From Fusarium oxysporum f. sp. lycopersici 4287 (taxonomy: Eukaryota > Ascomycota > Sordariomycetes > Hypocreales > Nectriaceae): DNA of 14,860 nt. The position numbers and the translations under genes are program-made. A model generated the notes under the pieces. It ran no database searches. It had not been told where the DNA came from and worked only from the letters and a program-made list of their open reading frames with translations. Of the stretch, positions 1-9,377 are shown one piece after another. Numbering within the stretch: the stretch's first letter is position 1; every line of letters begins with the position of its first letter. Where the stretch lies: NCBI RefSeq assembly GCF_000149955.1, contig NC_030986.1:6671249-6686108 (forward strand). The letters run 5' to 3'.

Positions 1-1
1 C

Positions 2-3000
2 ATTACCAGCTCTGTCCTTACCATGCTTTTCTGGATCGGAACACGAAGCCAACAGGCATTCCCCATCACCTCCATGACTCCTAATATGCTTCGTAAGCCA
101 CAGGACCACGGCGAGGGTGCTCCCACTCCCATGCTTAGCATTCGGGATCTTCCTCAGGCTGAGCTTCAGAAGCACATTGATGCGACTAACCAATACCTGC
201 CCGAAGACCGCCACGTCAGCATCTCTCTCCTTAATAGCCCCCGAAACCTGGTTGTGACAGGACCTCCCACTTCTCTCTACGGCCTCCACGCCCAGCTTCG
301 CAAGATCAAAGCTCCCATTGGTCTGGACCAGAGCCGAATTCCTTTCACTGAGAGAAAGGTTCGCTTTGCCAACCAATTCCTGCCTGTCACTGCACCCTTC
401 CATAGCAAGTACCTCGGAGAGGCTACTGCTATGATTGACGAGGATCTCAAGGACATCTCAATCGATTCCAGCGACCTTGGCATTGCCGTGTTCGACACCA
501 ACACTGGCAAGGATCTTCGAGAGGAAGTTAAGGGCAACATTGTCCCTGCCCTTGTCCGCTTGATCACTCGTGACCCCGTCAACTGGGAGAAGGCCACTGT
601 CTTCCCGGGTGCCACTCACATTCTGGACTTCGGTCCTGGTGGTGATTCCGGTCTTGGTGCTCTGACTAGCCGAAACAAAGAGGGCACTGGCGTGCGTGTC
701 ATCTTGGCTGGTACTGTCGATGGTGCCATGAGCGACATCGGCTACAAGGCAGAGCTCTTTGACAGAGATGAGGAGAACGCTGTCCAGTATGCCATTGATT
801 GGGTTGAGGAATTCGGGCCCAAGCTCGTGACGAACAAGAGCGGCCGAATATACGTGGACACCAAGATGAGTCGTTTCCTTGGTCTCCCTCCAATCATTGT
901 CGCTGGTATGACTCCTACCACTGTTTCGTGGGACTTCGTTACCGCTACTATGGACGCTGGATACCACATTGAGCTTTCGGGTGGTGGTTACTTCAATAGT
1001 TTGATGATGAGCGATGCAATCACCAAGATCGAGAAGGCTATTCCCGCTGGTCGTGGTATTTCTGTCAACTTGATCTACGTCAACCCTCGTGCCATGGCTT
1101 GGCAGATTCCCCTAATCGGCAACCTTCGATCCGAGGGCGTTCCCATTGAGGGTCTCACAATCGGTGCTGGTGTTCCCTCTATGGAGGTTGCCCAGGAGTA
1201 TATCGAGACCCTAGGCCTTAAGCACATCAGTTTCAAGCCCGGCTCTGTCGATGCTATCCAGTCTGTTATCAACATCGCCAGGGCCAACCCCCACTTTCCC
1301 ATTATGCTCCAGTGGACTGGTGGCCGCGGTGGTGGTCATCACTCTTTCGAGGATTTCCACCAGCCTATCCTTCAGATGTATGGCCGTATTCGACGGCAGG
1401 AGAACATCATCCTTGTTGCCGGTAGTGGTTTCGGTGGTGCGGATGACACCTATCCCTACATCACTGGTGAATGGGCCAAGAAGTATGGCTACCCTCCCAT
1501 GCCTTTCGATGGTTGCTTGTTCGGTAGCCGCATGATGGTTGCCAAAGAGGCTCACACCAGTAAGGACGTGAAAGAGGCTATTGTTGCCGCCCCTGGCCTC
1601 GAGGACAGCGATTGGGAGCAAACCTATAAAGGACCTGCTGGTGGGGTTCTTACCGTTCGCTCTGAGATGGGTGAGCCCATGCACAAACTCGCTACTCGTG
1701 GAGTCCGCTTCTGGGCCGAGATGGACCAGAAGATCTTCAGCCTACCCAAGCAGAAGAGGGTTACCGAACTCAACAGGAACAAGGACTATATCATTAAGAA
1801 GCTTAATGATGATTACCAGAAGGTCTGGTTCGGTCGCAACAAAGAGGGTAATGCTGTCGATCTGGCCGACATGACGTATGCTGAGGTTCTGCGACGTCTG
1901 GTCGAGCTCCTCTACATCGGGCACCAGTCCCGCTGGATCCACCACTCCTACGCCTTCCTCGTCGGTGACTACATTCATCGTCTCGAGGAGCGATTAGCTT
2001 CCACACCTGGCAAGGTATCTCTCCTTCAGAGTTACTCCGAGCTCAACGAGCCTTTCGAGGTGACCGACCGTATCCTTACCGCTTACCCTGAGGCTGAGAC
2101 CCAGATCTTGAATGCCCAGGACGTTCAGCACTTCCTGATCTTATGCAGGCGACCCGCTCAGAAACCTGTCAACTTCATCCCTGTCCTTGACGAGAACTTC
2201 GAGTTCTACTTTAAGAAGGACTCTCTCTGGCAGTCCGAGGATTTGGATGCTGTTGTTGGCCAAGACGTTGGCCGAACATGTATTCTCCAGGGTCCTGCCG
2301 CTGCCAAGTTCTCGACTCAGATTGATCAGCCCATCCAGTCTATTCTCGACAGTATCCACGAGTCTCACGTGGAATACCTGATTCGGGATCTATATAACAA
2401 TAACAAGGCTGCCATCCCCTACATCGAGTACTTTGGTGGTAAGCTTGTTGACCCCGAGATGCCTCAAGACGTCGAGGGCTTGACTGTAACCTACGACAAC
2501 TACAAGAACACCTACCGCCTGTCATCGTCTGCCGCTGCCACTCTCCCTAAGCTTGACTCTTGGTTGTCTCTGGTCGCTGGCCCCAACCGTAACTGGCGTC
2601 ACGCTCTGCTTATGGCCGATGTTGTTGCCCAGGGCCAGAAGTTTCAGGCCAACCCTATCCGACGCATTTTTACTCCTTCTCGTGGTCTGTTTGTTGAGAT
2701 CTCTTACCCTAATGATCCTTCCAGGACTACCATTGTTGTTCGTGAGCAGCCCCGTCACAACCAGTACATCGATGTCATCGAGGTTAAGCTCATTGGTGAG
2801 AACAAGATCCAGGTCAACATGATCAAGGAGACCACTGCTCTCGGCAAGCCTGCTGCTCTGCCTTTGGAGTTCACCTACCACCCGGAGGCTGGATACTCTC
2901 CTATCCGTGAGGTTATGGAGGGTCGCAACGACCGCATCAAGGAGTTTTACTGGAAGGCGTGGTTCGGCGAGGAGCCCCTCGACCTCGACGCTGATGTCAC

Positions 3001-5450
3001 TGCTAAGTTCGATGGTGGTAAGACTACCATCACTGGCGAGGCCATCAACGACTTCGTGCACGCTGTTGGCAACCACGGTGAGGCTTTTGTCGACCGACCT
3101 GGTAAGACTGTGTATGCTCCCATGGACTTTGCCATTGTTATTGGCTGGAAGGCCATTACCAAGCCTATCTTCCCTCGCACCATTGATGGTGACCTTCTGA
3201 AGCTTGTCCATCTTTCCAACCAGTTCCGCATGATCCCCGGCGCAGAACCTCTCAAGAAGGGCGACGAGGTCTCCACTACTGCCCAGATCAACGCCGTCAT
3301 CAACCAGGAGGCTGGCAAGATGGTTGAGGTCTGTGGTACACTCGTTCGTGATGGAAAGCCTGTCACAGAGGTCACTTCTCAGTTCTTGTACCGTGGTACC
3401 TATACTGACTACGAGAACACCTTCCAGCGAAAGGTTGAAACTCCCATTCAGGTTCACCTCGCCACCACACGGGATGTTGCTATCCTTCGATCCAAGCAGT
3501 GGTTCTCTGTCGACGAGCTTCCTCAGAACATTGACCTGCTTGGTCAGACTCTGACTTTCCGCCTCCAGAGCTTTGTTCGCTACAAGAACAAGACTGTCTT
3601 CAGCAGTATCGAGACCCGAGGCCAGGTTCTGCTCGAGCTCCCCACTAAGGAGATCATCCAGGTCGGCAGCGTTGACTACGAGACTGGAGAGTCTCACGGC
3701 AACCCCGTTGTCGACTACCTTGAGCGCAATGGCCAGCCTATCGACCAGCCCATCAACTTCGAGAACCCCATCCCTCTCAGTGGCAAGTCTCCTCCCGCCC
3801 TTCGAGCCCCTTCCTCCAACGAGAACTACGCTCGCGTGTCTGGTGACTACAACCCCATCCACGTCTCTCGTGTATTCTCCAGCTATGCCAACCTCCCTGG
3901 CACCATCACCCACGGCATGTACTCTAGTGCATCCGTACGAAGCCTGATCGAGACCTGGGCCGCTGAGAACAACATTGGCCGTGTCCGAAGCTTCCATGCC
4001 TCACTTGTCGGCATGGTTTTGCCTAACGATGAGCTCGAGGTCAAGCTCCAGCACACTGGCATGGTCTCTGGCCGCAAGATCATCAAGGTTGAGGTCCGCA
4101 ACAAGGAGACCGAAGATAAGGTTCTCGAGGGTGAGGCTGAGGTCGAACAACCTGTGACTGCATATGTCTTCACTGGACAGGGCTCCCAGGAGCAAGGTAT
4201 GGGTATGGAGTTGTATGCCAGCAGCCCCGTTGCCAAGGAGGTCTGGGACCGCGCTGACAAGTACCTCCTCGATGCTTACGGTAAGTACCATCAACAAAGC
4301 ACAGTCAGTATGCAATCGCTAATAAGCCTCAGGTTTCTCCATCACCAACATTGTCAAGAACAATCCCAAGGAGCTCACCATTCACTTTGGTGGGCCTCGT
4401 GGCAAGGCTATCCGCCAGAACTACATGGCGATGACTTTCGAGACTGTCGCTGCGGATGGTAGCATCAAGTCTGAGAAAATCTTCAAGGAGATTAACGAGA
4501 CCACTACCTCATACATCTACCGTTCACCTACTGGCCTTCTCTCGGCCACTCAGTTCACCCAGCCTGCCCTTACCCTCATGGAGAAGGCCAGCTTCGAGGA
4601 TATGAAGGCCAAGGGACTTGTGTCCAACAACAGCACCTTCGCTGGTCATTCTCTCGGCGAATACTCGGCCCTTGCTGCCCTTGCTGAGGTCATGCCAATT
4701 GAGAGTTTGGTATCCGTTATGTTCTACCGTGGTCTCACCATGCAGGTTGCCGTCGAGCGTGATGCTGCTGGCCGATCTAACTACTCCATGTGTGCTGTCA
4801 ACCCCAGCCGCATCAGCAAGACCTTCAACGAGGCTGCTCTCCAGTTTATTGTTGACAAAATTGCCGAGGAGACTGGCTGGCTCCTTGAGATTGTCAACTA
4901 CAACATTGCCAATATGCAGTACGTGTGCGCTGGTGACCTGCGTGCGCTCGACACTCTTGCCGGTGTGGCCAACTTTATCAAGGTCCAGAAGATCGCCATT
5001 GAAGAAGTCAAGGACAACATTGAGGAGGTCAAGGGACACCTCCGCGAGATCATTCGTGGCTGTGCTGAGAAGACGCTTGCCAAGCCCACTCCTCTTGAGC
5101 TGGAGCGTGGCTTTGCTACAATCCCCCTCCGTGGTATCGATGTGCCCTTCCACTCGACCTTCCTTCGGTCTGGTGTCAAACCCTTCCGATCTTTCTTGCT
5201 CAAGAAGATCAACAAGACATCTATCGATCCCTCCAAGCTGGTCGGAAAGTACATCCCCAACGTGACGGCCAAGCCGTTCGCGCTCACCAAGGAGTATTTT
5301 GAGGATGTGTACAAGCTGACCAATTCACCTAAGATTGGTGCTATTTTAGCCAACTGGGACAAGTATAACCAGGACGAGGCCGCTACCAACGGTGTTGAGA
5401 GTAGCGACAGCTCCAGTGGCGAGTACAAGGCCTCAGGCCGAGCTGCTTAA
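2..5450 (+). CDS. FAS1: Fatty acid synthase subunit beta (5' end outside the window)
   Basis: Beta chain of the cytosolic fungal type I FAS (alpha6beta6), which makes C16/C18 acyl-CoA from acetyl- and malonyl-CoA. The coding sequence is join(2..4280, 4333..5450), 1798 residues; the family is usually about 2050-2100, so roughly the first 290 are upstream. Domain order is canonical. First is the end of the acetyltransferase with its catalytic His in APFHS (window residue 134). Next is the FMN/NADPH enoyl reductase from about residue 290 ([22 protein letters not shown] at 440-447). Then comes a MaoC-type hot-dog dehydratase with SGDYNPIH (Asp1282, His1287). Last is the malonyl/palmitoyl transferase from about 1387 (FTGQGSQ), with Ser1533 in GHSLGEYS and His1700 in VPFHS. 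All visible catalytic motifs are intact. The methionine at position 23 is internal, because the frame is open to the window edge with family-like residues. Codons are strongly C-ending, fitting high expression. It ends in a Ser/Glu-rich tail of about 25 residues. The partner FAS2 is not in the window. Confidence 0.97.
4281..4332 (+). other. Spliceosomal intron in FAS1
   Basis: A 52-nt phase-1 intron with donor GTAAGT, branch-site candidate GCTAAT at 4318-4323 and acceptor CTCAG. Removing it joins ...LLDAYG to [11 protein letters not shown], restoring the conserved start of the MPT domain and moving translation from frame 2 to frame 3. Without splicing, the first frame would run about 130 nt further and stop in non-family sequence. 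Confidence 0.95.
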
Positions 5451-5724
5451 AGCAACTGATGCAAGGAAATGTACTAGAAAAAACAGGAAAGAAAGAAAGA
5501 GAGAAAAACCATGCATATACATGATATAACGGAATACTAAAGATTGGTGATTATGGAGAGTTTACAAATTCCCGGCGGCATTTTTACTTGGCATGAGTAA
5601 CGTACATGATAAGCGAGCGGTCAATTTTCCACTATCTTGTGACTCTCTATCCCTGGAAGAACGACAACATTTTAAATCGGCCCAAATCAGTTAGGACTCC
5701 GTTCTGGAGATACTGCTACTTTTA
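5451..5724 (+). other. FAS1 3' UTR and intergenic spacer
   Basis: No gene is seen. Just after the stop is a purine tract with three GAAA units (5485-5508), followed by TA-rich sequence (catatacatgatataac) that may serve as fungal polyadenylation signals. The exact cleavage site cannot be read from sequence. The spacer runs into the end of the transposase relic, so the outer terminal repeat of that element, if it survives, should lie in or near this stretch; I could not recognise it. Confidence 0.5.
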
Positions 5725-6418
5725 CCTGACATCTTCCTGAATCGTGCGTTATGTCCTGTCTTTCGGCAAATAATACATCGCCGTTCTTTTGTTTCTGACC
5801 TACGCTTCCGACTACCAGTTCGACGGCTTTCTTCTTCTAACTGCACATTTACCTGGCTCTGGCCCTCCAAATCCTGCCCTTGGCCTAGGGTTAGGCTTCC
5901 TCCTTTCTTCAGGGTTCTCTTCTTGGCACGTCATCGATTAAGTGTCGCATTCTCCTGCCGAAGAACCTAATTCTCCAACCTTAGCAAAGCGATTTGATGC
6001 ATGATTCCTTGGGCTCCTTTAACAAACTGGTCAACAAGATATAAAATTGATATCGGAGAGCTTCCCTCATATCAAGAGATCCGATACTTCATAAATTCAG
6101 ATTATAGGCTTGTCTCAACCGGATTGTTCGGTTCTTAGATACCCAAAGTACCGGCAGCTTGCCGATCCCTAAAACTGGTATCGGTGTTTGTAGCTTCCCA
6201 TCAAGCTTGGAAATCACACTTTGCGGGTTCAAAGGTACGAGACCTGCTCCTCTGAAACCCTTTCGAATAGTCTTTACTATCATAGAGTCTTCAAATACGG
6301 CTAGAAATGCAGAGAAGAAAGCTTCCTTGGTGATATGCGTTATATCTGCCCTCATTCTCTTCTCGATCTGTCGGCCATATGCCTGCTTAAGCGGGCCAAA
6401 ACATCCAACATCTAAGGG
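5725..6418 (-). pseudogene. Fot1/pogo-type DDE transposase relic (C-terminal part)
   Basis: Broken C-terminal third of a Tc1/mariner-superfamily transposase of the fungal pogo/Fot1 branch. Reading on the minus strand from 6418, I recognise the end of the DDE catalytic domain, PLDVGCFGPLKQAYGRQ, then ITHITKEAFFSAF and KGFRGAGLVPLNPQSVISKL. A shifted frame carries VDQFVKGAQGIMHQIALL, a charged coiled-coil-like stretch, and a CCHC zinc knuckle, CIICRKTGHNAR, near 5745-5780, the usual tail of this family. Lesions include a TGA just upstream of the first motif (6419-6421), a stop at 6089, a frameshift between the two halves, TAG at 5967-5969 and TGA at 5931-5933. The DDE aspartates and the N-terminal CENP-B-like HTH are missing, so it is dead. 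Family assignment rests on remembered motif patterns; the copy clearly lacks activity. Confidence 0.85.
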
Positions 6419-6428
6419 TCAGAACAAT

Positions 6429-6466
6429 TATATCTACTCTACTTTAGACCAAGTAGAGTAGATATA
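6429..6466. repeat. Perfect 16-bp inverted repeat (hairpin)
   Basis: Arms TATATCTACTCTACTT (6429-6444) and AAGTAGAGTAGATATA (6451-6466) are exact reverse complements separated by the 6-nt loop TAGACC. It sits 8 bp outside the last recognisable transposase codon, exactly where sequence turns AT-rich. It could be a junction of two terminal inverted repeats, the tip of a nested MITE, or a chance product in biased sequence; 16 perfect pairs make chance less likely. Confidence 0.85.
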
Positions 6467-6540
6467 TGATTTTTCAGACAATTATATCGTAGATATAATA
6501 TATATTCGACCGGAGGAGAATAGATATATATACATAGATT

Positions 6541-6564
6541 TATAAGTAGATATATAAGTAGATT
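6541..6564. repeat. 12-bp tandem duplication
   Basis: TATAAGTAGATA followed directly by TATAAGTAGATT (one mismatch). The core AAGTAGA also occurs in the right arm of the nearby hairpin, so these may be parts of one short-repeat family of a decayed element. Low complexity makes this weak. Confidence 0.5.
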
Positions 6565-6636
6565 TTAAAGCTATTTATAACCTTATAAGACCCATATAGC
6601 CTCACTTTTCGAGGTTAATACTAACTCTTCAGCCTA

Positions 6637-6924
6637 TTACTGCTATAATAAATCGTCAACCTCACTGGCGCTATCCTCACCCTCTAATAACTATTTTATC
6701 TTAATAAGCGCCAGCTTATAATTACTTAGAGTGCTATAACCGACATCAGACTTACTTTCAAGGTATAACTTAAGCAATAGATCCAGATCCTTGATAAGGC
6801 CAGCACGGTACCAAGAGGGTAAAACCTGATATATGGGGATAATCTCAGCATCTAGATTCATATGCAACCCTAAGGCCATCTTACTAGCAGCTAAAAATAA
6901 CCTCTCATACTTGGCTAATATCGG
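6637..6924 (-). pseudogene. Decayed coding relic of unknown family
   Basis: Minus-strand frame open from 6924 to a TAG at 6691-6693, then continuing in the same frame as LLEGEDSASEVDDLL to TAG (6643-6645) and TAA (6637-6639). The peptide reads like real protein: KYERLFLAASKMALGLHM, then IPIYQVLPSWYRAGLI and a leucine-rich helix-like stretch ending in an acidic tail. The internal stops replace what could be CAG codons, as RIP would produce. I do not recognise the family. Its place between transposon pieces suggests an element-encoded protein. It lacks a plausible start region and is not functional. Confidence 0.45.
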
Positions 6925-6970
6925 CTAAATCGCCAGGAAGTATAAGGTTATCCTAAATAACCGAGGATAT

Positions 6971-7319
6971 TGTTAGACATTAGATGTATTTAGTCCATTG
7001 ATCCAGATTGGTAGATTAATGTTGTGTTGTGTTAAATTCTGCCCCCTTAGAGGCTTTACCATTTCAGTTGTAATCTTAAAGTATCCCTGCTTGCACCTGA
7101 GACCCCAGCACCTGTTCAACACTTATCAAGCCCGTCAACAGAGCTGTATATTCAAGATAAGTTCAGCAGGTTGCAAAATAAGAGAACCTCTAACAGAGGT
7201 GCAACCGTTGTATACTGGTCTTACCTTATATCCCCTATTAGCCTTAAAGGTTTCACTATGTACATTATAACCCCCCTGATGGGGCTTTCTACTTGTTTCG
7301 ACTCTGCGGCTCTCTAACA
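6971..7319 (-). mobile_element. Solo-LTR-like unit, 349 bp
   Basis: Read on the minus strand, the unit starts TGTTAGAGAGCCGC and ends CATCTAATGTCTAACA, giving the TG...CA ends and short inverted termini (TGTTAGA/TCTAACA) typical of retrotransposon LTRs. No gag, pol, primer-binding site or polypurine tract is seen next to it, so it is probably a solo LTR or a fragment. Flanking 5-mers are GATAT on the left and AGTAC on the right. These differ at three positions, all transitions, so a mutated target duplication is possible but unproven. A 58-bp part recurs near 13.65 kb. Orientation and superfamily (Copia guessed) are uncertain. Confidence 0.6.
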
Positions 7320-7340
7320 AGTACTTTACATTGTCCTTGG

Positions 7341-9377
7341 TTATCCAAATAAGGAACGTGACCCTTGCCTCTCCATAATATCAATCCAATGAACATTGTT
7401 AACGCCAGGCCGATTACTATCGTATGCGTTCCAAATAGATTTTACAAGGTTCCTCGCCACGACAACTGGCCAGGGCGGCAGGGCCATTTCGAGGGCATTG
7501 AGCCGACATAGAAGAAACTGTCGCGCATTGTCAATCTCTAATTCTGATCTGGTTACAGAACTCAGTTGCTCAGTATCCTTGTCTACCCGGCAGAGATAGT
7601 TGATGTAATCTGACATATCGCAGGCTTCAATGGTCGGGGTAGCGCTTGAAGAGGTGAATCGGGGCCCTATGCTAGCAGTGATGCAGAGGAGAGGCTGGGT
7701 CATCCTGCTGCCGGAGTCTGGAGGGAGCTGCTTCAAAATCTTGACAAGACGTAGACCTAAGGGAATGACCAACTCGTCCCCGGCTGTCCCTGTATTTCCC
7801 TGGCCTGTCAGGATGCTGCTGGGTAACCGTTGCGTGACCTAGTCTGGAAAGGTCTGATAGAGATGCAATAGCCCTGCTAGCCGGTACGCTTCGGCTATAT
7901 TAACCAGATGTCCGCATGGCGTTCTCTCATCCCCGGTCTCTCCCACCGGCCGAGAGGTTTCAAAGTCCAGATGTATCAATCGCTCCTCGATGGCCTTTGC
8001 TTCCTTAATGAGTTTTAAAGCAGTAGTTAAATTATGTGCCGTGATTGTACTGTGTTGCTTAACGTTGAAATGAAAGTTGTGGCACACTTTCATCGTTCGA
8101 GTGAATAGTCTTGATATTGTAGTTGAGACGCCGGTCCAAGGATGAGGTGATTCCTGATCGATATCCAACTGTGTTTGTTCGGCAGTTGGGTAACCGTCGG
8201 CGCTGATGTCGTCGACACTCTCCATTTCGCTTGTACCTCGCGGGCCATTCCCGGCGGCCACGGATAAAAGCATATCGTAGTAGGTCCAGCTTTTGTTGAA
8301 GGCATGCAAGAGCTTGAAGTCCTTCTCGCACATGCTTCGTTTCTGTCTGTTTATTTGATGCAGAAGACCTTTAGCCTCTCGTAAGGTTCCTAGGTGATCA
8401 GGGTAGAGCCAGCAGACGCTAGTGCTTATGCAGAGCAGAGCAAAGAGAAGGCCTGTGGGGACTGATGTGAACTCGTTCGAGTGCTGAAAGCTAAGAAGTT
8501 CGGCCTTGATGATTCTTGTGGCAGATTTCATTAGGGACACTGACGTCTGTCTCATATGGGGTACTTTTGACGAGAGGTGGGCTTCTGACATGTTTTCAAG
8601 ACTGATAGTAACAGCTTCGGAACTAGACCAAAAGGCGGCGGCTATTATGCGGTTGAAGTTTTTGTCGGAATCGTATTGGGACCAAATTCCGCAGACCTCG
8701 TGGAACCAGTACTCAATGAGAGATGTTGAAACATGTACGATGGTGGGGGGACGCCAGTGTCCTCGAGCCGAGGAGGCGAGAGACCCAGGTCTGAACTGCC
8801 TCGAGATAGATTGTCGAAAATATTCAACCCTTCCACACCACCGAGGACGTTGGTTGAAAATGAACCATCAGCGGCATTGGCAAAACCAGATGAATCAGTG
8901 CACCACTGGACATCTCTAAACTGTTCATCAATACTGGGTTGAGAGATGGAAGTCTCCCACACGGCATCGTCAGATAAGCCGAAAAAGTTCGTATTCCAGT
9001 CCGGAAGTGGCTGCATCCAGTCGCCCCCGGATTCAGTTCAGGATTCCCAGTTGATCATACCAGGGTGGAAGTTGGGAGTAAGAACTGAGGCCGAAGAAGG
9101 CCGCACAGAAGGCTGATGCTTACCTTTCGGCAGTTTCTCGTGTTTGTTGGACCACCTGAAGACTTTGAGGTAACCACTACATGTGTCACCCCGCGAAAGA
9201 CACGCTTTGCAATTTGGCTTTGCCTCGTCACATTTGACCTGTTTAGTGACGATTTTGTTAGAGATATGTGGAGCTACTGATATCTCAACCGTTGCTTACG
9301 TGCTTGGCCTTGCAGTTTGCGCATCCCGACCTGGAGCGTCCAGTATCAGGCTTCCTCCATGACTTCTGAGAGGCCAT
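7341..9377 (-). pseudogene. Zn2Cys6 fungal transcription factor, broken (Fungal_trans_2 type)
   Basis: Remnant of a nuclear DNA-binding regulator of about 650 residues. Exon 1 (9300-9377) plus exon 2 from 9238 encode a perfect binuclear zinc cluster, C-x2-C-x6-C-x6-C-x2-C-x6-C, split by an intron after CANCKAKH and continuing VKCDEAKPNCKACL, then FRWSNKHE. A Ser/Pro-rich linker follows. The Fungal_trans_2-like domain comes next, with LIEYWFHEVCGIWS, SWTYYDMLLSV and EAYRLAGLLHLYQTFPD, and ends VHWIDIMERQ...SLFG at TAA 7341-7343. Clear lesions are a frameshift at the G6 run 8745-8750 and an in-frame TAG at 7839-7841 within a conserved stretch. A TGA at 9038-9040 is a third, unless it lies in an unrecognised intron (weak donor GTGCGG, acceptor ATGCAG). 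An in-frame ATG also exists at 9389. The regulatory target is unknown. Confidence 0.85.
9239..9299 (-). other. Intron splitting the zinc-cluster codons
   Basis: A 61-nt intron with donor GTAAGC, branch candidate CACTAAACAG region and acceptor ACAG, phase 0. Splicing joins CANCKAKH to VKCDEAKPNC and creates the six-cysteine motif with exact spacing. An intron at this point of the cluster is common in this family. Confidence 0.88.

Larger units (their letters stand above)
6420..6970. other. AT-rich, TpA-dense island (RIP-like)
   Basis: Base composition changes abruptly from the mixed composition of the flanks to long runs of TATA, TTATAA and GATATA. TAA and TAG stops appear where a CAG or CAA codon would fit (for example KIK-stop-LLEGED on the minus strand). 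This is the appearance of repeat-induced point mutation, C-to-T change on both strands of duplicated DNA in Pezizomycotina. The island lies between the transposase relic and the LTR-like unit, so it is probably the mutated interior of one or more elements. RIP indices were not calculated. Confidence 0.6.

Noticed and set aside
458..967. Minus-strand open frame of 169 codons inside FAS1, and a 491-codon one at 2522-3997
   Set aside because: They lie antisense to well-conserved FAS domains and arise from the strong third-position bias of that gene; their peptides resemble no family.
7123..7320. Protein-coding frame in the LTR-like unit
   Set aside because: Open frames on both strands are short and bounded by LTR-type ends; no gag or pol motif is present.
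9038..9123. A 39-nt intron (donor GTAAGC at 9123, acceptor CTCAG) in the regulator
   Set aside because: It is too short and unnecessary, since reading through keeps the same frame; it does not remove the TGA at 9038-9040.
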